The notes under the pieces are model-generated. The model did no database searches. It saw only the letters and a program-made list of their open reading frames with translations, and was not told the origin of the DNA. Positions 13,201-25,200 of a stretch of 64,000 bases of DNA are shown here, in pieces. The position numbers and the translations under genes were made by a program. Each line of letters begins with the position of its first letter. Within the stretch, counting starts at the first letter, position 1. The DNA comes from Ctenosaura bakeri (Eukaryota; Chordata; Lepidosauria; Squamata; Iguanidae), in the NCBI GenBank assembly GCA_948474755.1, contig CAOLHI010001285.1:310001-374000 (forward strand), written 5' to 3'.

Positions 13201-16200
13201 TCTAAAGAACTGGAAACTCCAGCAGCCAAAGGTACATCAGCACCTCAGTGAAAGAAACTGTGTGTATATTTGAAGCATTCAAGCAAGCCATAATCACAGC
13301 TCACTATCATGATTTTCTTGAATTAAGTATACTAATGTCAAATTGTTTCTTTTTGTCTTTCTGTCTTTTTTTTCTCTGTATTTTTAAAAACTCTTGCAAC
13401 AAACTAATATCTTTAAAGTGCCTATGGTACCAAAGAAAAGGATCTCTGAGGAACAAGTACCAGTTCCAGTATCTAGGAAAGAGGTTACACACAAAGAAGG
13501 TATATGTGCTTTTAATTAGTTTTTTTTTTTTTTAATCTTATCTGTCCAGTGTTCTATGTCTTCCAACCCAAGCCCAGGTTTCCGGGTATATTAATGGCAT
13601 CTCTTAGCTTGATGATGTACTAAAGTTCCATTTACATTATTAGGATAAACACTGCATAAATACATATTCATAAACAGTAACAGACACAAATAAATTTCAT
13701 AAATGTTTTGTTAGCTTTCATTTGTATGCCTGGCTAAGATGTAGCATATATGAAAACTCTTTCCATAAAAAGATAAGCAAAGCAAAATTAAAGCTGGGGA
13801 AAAGAAAAAGTTAGAAAGACAAACAGGTAAATAAAAATTAAGCGATGGGAATCAGAAAATCTTTCACAGCTTAACTGAAGAGCTGAATGGCCAAATTTCA
13901 GATCCATTTAAGGTGGAGTATGTAGTTTAATTGGAAAATTAATCTAAGGGACTTTAGGACTGCAGTTTTAAAATAGCCTGTTAGTGAGAAGTTCATAGGT
14001 ACCTCTCTGCTTATGAAGGAATGCTGTTACCTTACAACTTCGAGTCATTCTTATCATGTTCAGGAGGAGGTGACCTTCTCCATAGCTGAAAGACAGAGTA
14101 GCCATCCAAATCAGATCTGATGGTCAAAGGCTCACATTTTTTTTCAACCTGAATGTACCCAGTCATGCATAGTACACTGAGCAATGGTCTGTTTGAAGAG
14201 AGAAAGGGAGCACGTATGTGAAAGATCCTTTCCCATCCTGTGGCCTTTTCCTGTACAGTCCATCACTCTAGGCATTTTTCTCCCATCTGAACTGACTTCA
14301 AGTATCACAGCCCATCTTAGGTTAAAAGGAATTCAAGGTTCAGACTTTAGGGCCAAAAGTAATGGAGGGGACATAGTTCTACACCTCTAACTCACATGCT
14401 GTGTTTGCCCTTAATCACAGACATCCTGCCTCACATTTTATAGATAACTGATGAAAACCTAATTCTGCTGACAGACTGATACAGATGTACCTACTTTCAA
14501 TTTCATCATCATTATAGAAGAGAAAATAGTTGTCCTCAATCCTCAGATTAGTCTGGTTCTAAAGTTACATAAAAAGTAGAGGCATATTACTAAATAATTG
14601 AGGTTGGGCTCCCTGTTTGTCCAAAGTCTTTGTTTACGTCTTTTTTGTCCTATGATCTTTTGTCCTATGATGTCTTTGTGGGTCTTTAAAAAAAAACTAA
14701 TATCTTTAAGTGGCAGAACCATATGAGGAAATTCTTCCAGAAGAAAAAGAGGAAAGAGTTCCAGCCATCATTCCTGGGAAACAAGAGGTTCCACCTACCA
14801 AAGGTACATTGTTTCTTCAAGGTTAAAGCAACAAAAACACAAGAAGTAAACAGTTTTTTTCAGTCACTTCATTCTTGTTCAGTTTGATGTTTCTGTTTGC
14901 ATTTTGCGATTGATAAATTCTTATAACAGATTAATTTTATTTAAAGTACCAGAGGTGCCCAGAAAACGAGTGACAAAAGAGAAGATATCTGTTGCTAAAC
15001 TTGAAAAAGCAGAACCAGCTCCTACACATAAGAAAGCAGAGCCTGCTGCTGTACCTAAAATAATACAGCCTCAAGTGTCAGAAGAAAAGAGGGTTGTTCC
15101 TAAACCATCTGAACCAGAAGCTATTATTATATTAAAACCAGGAGAACCCCGGGCACCCAAAGAGAAGAGAACTGTTGCCAAACCCAGAAAAGCAGAACCT
15201 AGTGCAGTGCTTGAAACAGCAGAGCTGCACGTGCCAGAAAAGAAAGTAGCCATTCCTAAACCTAGAACAGCGGAGCCTGATGTGATACCTAAAGCTGTTG
15301 AACCTGAAGTGCCAGCAGACAAAATAGCCAAGAAACTAGAACATGTTGAGATGCTTGAAACAATAGAGACTCGAGTGTCAGAAAAGAAGATAACTGTCAC
15401 CAAACCCAGAAAGCCAGAAACCTTTGTGGTGCCTGAATCATTACAGCCTGAAGAGGAAGAAGAGGAGACAACCATTGCAGTACCTCCTGGACCAGAACGT
15501 ATAGTGGTGCTTGAAACAGCAGAGCCTCAAGTGTCAGAAAAGAAAGTAGCCATGGCTAAACATAAAAGACCCGTGCCTATTTTGGTGTCTACAATCACAG
15601 AGCCTCAAGTGCCCAAACAAAAGATAGCTGTTGCTGAACCCCAAAAAACAGAACTAATTGTGATGCCTGAATTAATTGGGCCTGAAGTGGAAGAAGAAGA
15701 GGAAATAACAATTGCAGAATTCTTAAGAGCAGAACATATTGTTATGCTTGAAAGACCAGAACCCAAAGTTCAAAAACAAAAAGGAGTCATTATGAAACCT
15801 AAAATACCAGAGGTGCCCAAAAAAGAAGAGCCTCAGGTACCAAAACAGAAAATAGTTGTGGCCAAACCCAAGAAAACAGAACTCATTATAGTACCTCAAA
15901 CAATGGTGCCAGAAGAAACAGAGGAAATAGAAGAAGAGGAAGAGGAGGAAAGAGTAATTGTGGTGCCTAGAAAAGGAGAGGCTCAGGTATCAAAAGAGAA
16001 GATAGTTGCAGCCAAACCCAGGAAACCAGAACTCATCACGATGCCTCCAACCACAGAGCCCAAAGAGGAAGAAGAAATAGTAATTGCCAAACCCAGGAAA
16101 CCAGAACCTATTATGATGTCCAAATCAATAGAGTCTGAACTGGAAGAAGAGAAGATAGTTATTACTAAGTTCAAAAAAGGAGAACATATGGTGTCACTTG

Positions 16201-19200
16201 AGGCAGTGGAGCCTCAGGTACCTGAAGAGGAAGTGGTTGTTGGAAAACCTGAAAAACCAGAACCTGAAACCATAGAATTCACACCATTAAAAGGTAGATG
16301 TCATCTCAAGCAGGAGAGGGTGAATCTTAATATCTTAATAAATGTGTGTCTTGTTTCATGTGAAAGATTTTTTTAAAATGTTTATATACTGTCCGTGTCT
16401 TATAATATGTAAATGGTAGTATGTCAAAACCATGCCAAGGTTTAGTGTCAGGTCTTCGTCCACATGTCTTGTCAATTTTCTGTCTTTTATCTTTGTTGAA
16501 TCTTCTTTTGTTTGTGTCATTCATACAAACTAATATCTTTTAATTATCTGACATACCTAAGAAACCTCTCTTACAAAAATAGGCAATAGTTCATTTGCCT
16601 AAAAAATCAGTACTTTCCCAGGATGTTGGAATGAGAAAAGAAGAAATCTTTTTCTGTTCCCTTGATTATGAATACCTCATGTCCTAAAATGTTCCTTTAC
16701 TATGTATTGCAGAAATATATGACTTACAGCTTCTTTCAGATCCAAATATGCTTGCATAAATACTTTTACTAAGCAAAGATTTAATGAATTATAAACCATC
16801 AGATTAGAAATCAGGCAGAAAAAAAATGCTAGTGTTTTTTAAAAAAAATATTAACAAGAAAGCCAAAGCTAAATACCCTAGAAGTTTTAGGTGGGTCTTA
16901 TGAAATGGCTGTAGTAGACACTTAGATGTCTTTCATAAGTTCCAAAGACTCTAGCCAGTTCCAACAAACACTAACAGAGAAATACAAAAATTAATTGAAA
17001 ATATGACTAGTCATATAGATGGAGAATTTTGTATGAATGAAATGAAGCTGGAAATTCTTAACTCACCATCTTTAGTCAGTTCAAAAAACTGTTGTGTTTG
17101 TCATTTGGACAGCAGTTGTTCAGTGGTAATTAACACCATGGTGTTCATTCAGTGCTCAACAGCAAATGTGTGAAGGAAAGGTGTGGGCACTGTTACAAGG
17201 AGCCACCTGATTGGCACCAAACAGCCATCTATGTGATCTACCTGCCAAATTGTTTTTGTCATTATATGTCCTTCTGTCATCTTCTGTCTGTGTGGAACTG
17301 CATTTTGTTATCTTTTATACTTCTTTATACTATATTATAAACTCTTGAGAATTCTTAAAGTAAATTATACTAATATCTTTAAAGTTCCTGAGATGCCCAA
17401 GAAGGTTGTACTGGAAGAGAAAATAACCATTGCAGTGCCTAAGAAGGAAGAGCCACCACCTACTAAAGGTATACCTCATACCTAAGCCCTGATACAATGA
17501 AAATATGTTGTGGTTACTCCCTCTGGGAAAAAAAAAACTTTTTTATTTATTTCTTTGAAAACGGACTCCATTTCTTAATTGGAAATCTTAAAATGGGCAG
17601 TGGCAACAATCCATATAGTTGTTGATGCTTATACTCCATTGATTTCAATGGGACATAAGTGTGCACTGGTTTGTGGTCACTGTGTTGCCATCACTAAGCT
17701 TCCTGATACTCCTCTAGAGATACCTCTTGGTTCTTAACACTTTAACCTAGATTTAAATGTTCTGAAATGTAACAGAAAACATTTGCTATTTCTTTAAAGT
17801 GCCTGAGGTACCCAAGAAAGCTGTCCCAGAAGAGAAAGTGCCAGTTGCTGTACCAGAAGCACCTCCAGCAAAAGGTATATATCATTAAAAATAAAAAGGC
17901 AAATGGATGAGGGACGGGTCAGGCACAAAATGTCTGGCTTGTTCTTCTAAATCTTTATTATTGACTGTTATGCTGTAAAATTTCTTCTGCAAATATTCTT
18001 CAAATGATATTTTGGGGGTGGGTGGGAAGGGTAGCCATGTTACTCTGTTGCAGTAAAGACAACCAAGACTCCTGTAGCACCTTAAGGATGAACAAGTTTA
18101 CCATGAAAGTTTCAATCAGCTAAAACTTCTTCATCCTTAATCTTATTGATTTTTCTTTGGATTTTCCTAAATTTTGGCCATATTTACAAATAATGAAAGC
18201 CAGCAGTGTTCTATGGTCTTTGTTTCTTCGTGACTATATAGCCCAGAGCTTTCCAAACTTTTATGTTGGTGACACACTTTTTAGACGTGCATCATTTCAC
18301 AACACAGCAATTCAGTAAGTAATTCAGTAAGTGGAGGAAGCCCCTGTACCCAAGCCTGGCCTGCTGCTGCCACCACCCTCACTGGAGTCTTCCTTGGCCT
18401 CGGGTGGTGGTAGCAGTGGCAAGAGAGGCAGCCTTCCACCCAGACCAGCCCCACTGCTGCTGCTCTCACCAGGACCTCCCTTGGTCTGGGGTGGTGGTGG
18501 CAGAGGCAGCCCTTTCACCTGGGCCTGGTCCACTGCGGCAGTGGGAGAGGCAGTTCCTCTGCCCATTACGTTCACGCGACTCACCTACACACTACAGCCG
18601 ATACACTAACTTGTAACGACACAGTTTGGAAAGCTGTATATAGCCTATAATATTAATGTAAATATTAATTCAATGGTAGTTTATTGATCATCATAATCAT
18701 AAGAGAAAATAAAGCATGAAATAAGCATCATTAGAACTATTTCTTCAATAGTGAATTGGATGATAAGTAAAAGAGTTTTTAACCTGCCACAAGAAAGATC
18801 CCATCAAATTACATTATAGATGAGTCTCCTTACAGAGGGTTCCACTAGTGTAGGTTGGTCTGCTGTGGAAGACTATGTAGACTCACTGGCCTTCCAGGAG
18901 AGCCACACCTCTCAACCATACCTGCTCATGCAAAAAATATCAAGTTTTGCCCCCAAATGCTTTCTAAGCTACATGGAGGCATGTTTTGGGGCCTTCTTGG
19001 GATCCTAGAGACATTTTGTGGCAAAAGGGCTTTTTGAAAAGTTTTGTATTTTTTGACCCACAGGGACTTATGGGATGCACATTGCCCACTCCCATACTAG
19101 TAGATTGCCATCATAAAGAAGGCCATTTTTCAGTTCTTCACCTCAGTAGAGATGGAAAGAATGTTCAAAAATATTTGGAAAATGGTAAAAAAAATGTTTT

Positions 19201-22200
19201 TTACGTGTTGAGAAATGATGATGAGAAGAATCCTGGACTGACAAAAATCTTTCCAGTTCAGGAATTATTCCTCGCAAAATTTGCACTTTTCTGTTTTGCA
19301 AAGAAAACTGCATTTGCTTTCAGGAGACACCATTTTCTGTGTAGAAAAAATATTTCAATGCATAAATATTAATTTATGTGCAGAAAATGCTGTCTTCTGC
19401 TCAGAAAATGCTATAACTGGGGATTTATTCTGCATGCGAGCTATGGAAATTATTTGTTTTCACATGCAATGACAAAATATTAAAGGATTTACATCCCTAA
19501 TCCATGCTTCCTTACTACTGGCTATGTCCTGGCTATGTTATTGAATCCTCTAGGTCATTACTTTTATGTCAAAGCATAATGAAAGCCAATACTCTTCCTT
19601 TAACAGTCCCTGAAGTACCAAAGAAACGTGTCCCAGAAGAAAAAGTTGTACCTAAAAAACCAGAGCCACCACCAGCTAAAGGTACATACTGATTATACAA
19701 TTACTAAATAAGATGTACTCTTATAATTTACTTTTTGTGATCTTGTATCTATGGCCATTTCCACCCTACACTGTTATAGTGCTCCCAGGCTCAGCATCCT
19801 GTGGAATTCTGGGGTTTGTAGTTGACTGAGTCCGAAGGGATCTCTGGCTGAGAATTCTAAAGGCTTCTTTCTAGACTACAAACTCCAGGATTCCATAAGA
19901 TGTTGAAAGTGGAATAATAGCACTATAGCAGTGGACTGCGGAAATGGCTTATATTTCATTTGTACTCTTAGTCATGCTGTGTGTATAGTATATTCTGTAA
20001 GTCCACTTTATTCAAGCTAGGCATAGCTGATGGATTGGATTGTGTCCATTTGCTACTTTTCTTTGATAGTGCTAACAGAACGGTAGTATTTTAAATGTTT
20101 GGAATACATGGTATGAAAATAGATTATTATTTTTTAAGTGCCTGAGGTACCAAAGAAACCTGTCCCAGAAGAAAAGGTTCCAGTGGCTGTGCCAAAGAAA
20201 CCAGAACCACCACCTGCTAAAGGTATATTTCTTTTTTAAAGAAAGAATGATAAGTAAGAGAACACATTTTAAGAAAAAAAGTGACATTGTGTGTTGCATG
20301 TCTACAGTACTTACATAATGTGGGAATCCCAGATTTGTATGATGAGATGTGGCAATGTTTTGCTTTGGTCTTTAGCAATAAACAATTTGTTTATTCTTTG
20401 CATCAGCTTCTTAAAGTACTTGTAGTAAAATAATATTATTTTTTAAGTGCCTGAAGTGCCAAAGAAAGTTGTTCCAGAAAAGAAAGTACCTGCAGAAGTT
20501 CCTAAGAAAACAGAAGCTCCACCTGCTAAAGGTATGTATCACTCATGATATTATGAAATCAGAGTAATAATTAACACCTCTTTTTTTCAAGGAAGGAAAT
20601 TTATAGATCTGTGTTTGTGTGTTCTTGCTGTGTGATCTGTAAATATATACAGAAAAGCTTCACTTCTGTGAATCATGTCATGCTTCTACTAGTTTAGTTT
20701 TGCCCATATCCATGACGTCTCGTGGGGGGGGGTTATTCCATGTGCTTTTATTATTTCATACACATCTTTGAAATTTCAACAAATAAAATAAATTCTTGTC
20801 TTTAAAGTTCCTGAAGTACCCAAGAAAGTGGTTCCTGAAGAGAAAGTAGAGCTCAAAAAACCAGAGCCTCCCCCTGCTAAAGGTAGATATCATATCAATC
20901 ACCATCATTATTTTTTTTTTGCTTGATTACAAACATTAAATCCATTTGTCTACTTTTTTGCATAGATAGTTGTCCACAGATTCCTCTTTAATAACCTCTA
21001 CCTCCTTTGGGGTTACTACATATAACAGAAATCGTGCCATGTTCTCATATATAATATTTATATTCCGTGTTTGTGTTAGAAAGAGACAGCCATTCATGTT
21101 GTGCGTTCATGTTAGCTTTCTCTTCTCGGACTTCCTTCATCTTTTAAACCTGAAACTTAAAACACTTTACTATTTTTGAAGTTCCTGAGGTGCCAAAGAA
21201 AATCATCCCAGAAGAAAAAGTACCAGCGAAAGAGCCTGAACTTCCAGCTCCCAAAGGTATATTTGTACATATTGAAAAATACATGTGTAATTTAATAATT
21301 AGGTTTGTCTTTTCACTTTCACTACTTTCTGATTTTTCCCTGTATTATTTCATTGTTAAAAAAAATATCTTTGGACGTAACTCTACTCATTCTGTTCTGT
21401 GAAAGGGTCATGTCTAAGTAGTGTTACTTGAGCTTCTTGTATAAACTTGGGAGTTGTTTTACAACTGTTCTTCTTAATGTTTTTCTCGTCTTTACTAAAT
21501 TTAAAAATTAAAACTAACCAATGTATTTTCAAGTGCCAGAGGTTCCCAAGAAAGTCATTCCAGAAAAGAAACCTCCTGAACCAGAGGCTCCACCTGCTAA
21601 AGGTACATATCAACATTATTTTAAACATATAGAAGCATCTTTGTTTTGATGACCATGGTATATGTTGTCCAACTTGTTTTCTCCAATCATGTCCAACTTT
21701 TCCAAATGTGTAAAACTGTGAATTCTTTAAATGTTGTTGTTTTGTTTAAAAAAATCTTAAATAACTATTATTAAAATAACAGTTAAAATTCTTAAATAAC
21801 TATTTTCAAATGAGTTTCTCCGTGGTCTTCCATGCAGATTGTTGACTATGTCCATATCTGTTCAGTTTCTGCTAACCTGCAGTATGCAATGCTCCTAGAC
21901 CATTCACTGAGACCTAACTTTCAACCTCTCATTTTGTCGACTACAGCTATGTCCAAACAGTTGAACTCTACATACAGTCAGTGTGTATAGGTGAGGAGCA
22001 GAATAACAGCAGTAAGGCCCACTGCACTGATCTTTTCATGTAAATGAAGCTTACAAGTACACAAGCTGTACAGAAATGATCTATCTTGATATAATCTGGA
22101 GAGTTTCCACTTGTGTATATGGACACCAGTGTTATCTCTTTGCTACCACGTATTTTTGTATCACATGCATTGCATTACTGTTGAGATTTGGGGGAGTAAA

Positions 22201-25200
22201 TGCATAGTTCTAATACTCCTCTGGAAAATTCAAATGAGTATGCAATAGGGAAAAATCTCCAATGCCCAGTTTTCTGAACATCTTGCATTTATTGTGATCA
22301 CTGAATGGAAGGCCTACACAATGGGTGACAAACCGCAAAACATTTGAGATCTAAGTTTTCCCGAGAATGAAAATCTGAAAGGAAGCAAACCAATCCAAAG
22401 ACATTGAATTGTACAACAAAGAAAAATAAAAGCACTATACAATCTGGGTTGGTAGACAGCAAAGGAAAGTTATATTTGAATATCATTATATGTTGTTGTT
22501 CTCATGTTTTGTGTTTATTGTTTTCAAACATTTGAAATATTTGATTTTACAAATTCTAAACCCTAATATCTTTTAAGTGCCTGAAGTGCCCAAGAAAGTT
22601 GTCCCAGAAGAAAAAGTACCTAAGAAACCAGAACCTCCCCCAGCCAAAGGTATCACAACTTCAAAATATCACAACTTCGTATAGAAACCAGTGGTAAAAT
22701 TCCCATGAATTTCAATAGAGCAGGATTTCAGTCTTTGTCTTATTTCTATAAATTTAATCTGTTATTTTATTTATCACTTGCTTTTGAAATTTAGATTCAT
22801 TCAACATTCCTTAGCTAAAACTAAGCGCTATTCATGTTGAATATGCCTAATGATACCATGAGAGTTACTTCTGAGTATATATGTATATATGATAGAATTG
22901 CCCAACATGTTCACTGAACTTCCATTGAGATCAATGAGAATAAAATAATTGCTTAGCTTTGGCTAGATTATGCCCAATGGTGTGGTGCATGATCCAGGAC
23001 TTTTGCCAGAGATGTACTTTGTAGCCTTTTAGGACACACTGCTGACCCACAGTGTAACTAAAAGAAACCTGCACAACTTTTGGTGCACCAAAGTGAACAC
23101 ATCACCCGCTAGCCATGTTTTGTGTGCATCATCGAGTGCAACATTTATTCTAAAAATGAGAGCTATGAGGGGAACAACACAAAAAGAAAATATGACTACA
23201 CAGAATGAAAAGATATGTAAAGAAAGCTGATAAGCACTATAAAGCAGAAAATTAGTTATACACAAAAATGGCAGTAAAACTATATTCCTTAATGAGTAGT
23301 ACTCATTGTGACCAAAGGATATTAAGAATCCAATATATGTGGTTAACTTTAATACATTATTATCACAAATAAGAGCATCTCCAATCTTTTTGCCAAGTTG
23401 ACCTTTCGTTGCTGTTGTTACATGCCTGCAAGTCAGGTCTGGCTTATGACCTGAGGTTTTCTTGGAGGTTGACGTTGCCTTCCTCTAAGTCTGAGAGAGT
23501 GGGACTTCCCCATGACTGAGCAGGGATTCAAACCCTGGTTTTCCAGAGTCAAAGTCCTCAAAGCACCACATCACATTGGCTCTACCTTTGGGTGGCCTTA
23601 CTATTTATAAGGAGGTGGACATTCATGTTTCATTGTCAATGTCATTGTAAATAGAATATTCTTGAGATGTGTCTGATACCTCTGTTTTTTTCTGTATGTT
23701 TGCATTTGTAGTTGTTTTAATGAAAGAGAAAAGACAGAGGCTGAAATAAATATTTAGTGTTACATGATCAAGTTTTATATCTTCATGTGTTTTATCTGTT
23801 ACTTGCATCTTACATCTTCATGTATGTTACCATGTTTGTTCATATTTTACATACTCTGTTATACTTAATAATAAAACAAACAAATATCTTTAAAGTGCCT
23901 GAGGTACCCAAGAAACCTGTGCCTGAAGAGAAAGTCCCTACACTGAAAAAGAAGGAACCACCACCAACTAAAGGTATATGTTATCTTTGATAAAAGCCTG
24001 AAGACAAAAGCAATCTTTCTCTTATGCTCTTGATTATCTTTTATATATGTTCTCTAGAATAAGTCTTGTATTCTGTTGACTATGCTATGTTATATGTATA
24101 TGGCAGCTCCATCATTACTGTTCATCTGGAGGTACACATGATTTATGGCAGCTGTACTTGGTATGCTATTTTGAGGATGAAAGCATGTTAGGCATTGACT
24201 CAAGCTTTGTTATTTTCCTGTCTTTTTTATGTTTCATTGCTCTTTCAAGATACAATAGTAATTACTAACTAATATCTTTAAAGTGCCTGAAGTGCCCAAA
24301 AAGCCGGTGGTGGAAGAGAGAGAACCAACTCCTGTACTTAAAAAGCCAGTAGTTAAAAAACCAGAACCTCCTCCTGTTAAAGGTACATTTCATGACTGTT
24401 GCTTTTTTAAAGAGCATTGTTTAAGTGTGTTTCTGAATCATATGTCTAGAAATGTCTTGTCTTGTCTCTGCTTTGTTGCATAGTATTTCATTTGTAGACA
24501 ACACTGTTGGCACAGTCCCATCACTTTGAATGCTTAGGTGTGCATAATTTCACCAGTATTGTTCTCCATGTGCTCTAGTATGAGACTGAACACGTGTGGC
24601 TTTTCTTATAATTGTTCACTATGTTTTACTCTTCTTCCTCTTCTTTTCTTCTACTTCTTCTTTATGTTAACTAAATATCTTTAGCCATTCTTAAAGTAAA
24701 AAAAAACTAACATCTTTTAAAAGTTCAGAATACATCTGAAAGCTATACCAGTAAAAAGTAACTGTTGTTTTACCTAAAGAGCCAGAACGTTTTGCTGTGC
24801 CTGAAGAACCAGAACCTATTATGACTTTTGAAGAAGAAATCACTGTAGCATATGAAGAACCTGAACCTGTTCATGAAGAACCAGAAGTCATTGTTGTTCC
24901 TGAAGAACCAAAACCTGCTATTGTGCCTAAAAAGCCCAAACCTTCCATTGTGGCTAAAAAACCAGAGCCTCCAACTGTGCCTAAGGAACCAGAGTTAGTG
25001 TTAAAGAAACCAGAGCCTCCACCAGCTGAGGAGCATGAAGAAGAAAGAGAAGTGCAGACTTTTATTGGGTACAGAGAACGAAAACTTGTGTCAGTTCATC
25101 AAGACATAGAGGCCATCACTGCACTTGAAGAACCTGAGCGTGCTTCAGTTCTTGAAATAACAGAGTCTGAAGAATATTTTGCTGAGGAACGAGAAGCTCT

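Larger units (their letters stand above)
17875..19606. other. Intron e26-e27
   Basis: No exon. Contains a G-rich tract (18014-18031), a repeat fragment (18033-18140) and a complete non-autonomous hAT element (18244-18636). 18650-19500 shows no recognised gene. Confidence 0.6.

Noticed and set aside
15071..15475. Minus-strand ORF of 134 codons (Ser/Gly-rich), and similar ones at 25099-26235
   Set aside because: Antisense shadows of Glu/Lys/Pro-rich PEVK codons, which lack stop complements.
18324..18616. Open frames on both strands (60-92 codons, Pro/Gly-rich)
   Set aside because: They lie inside the GC-rich core of the hAT element; low-complexity sequence, no homology, no splice context.
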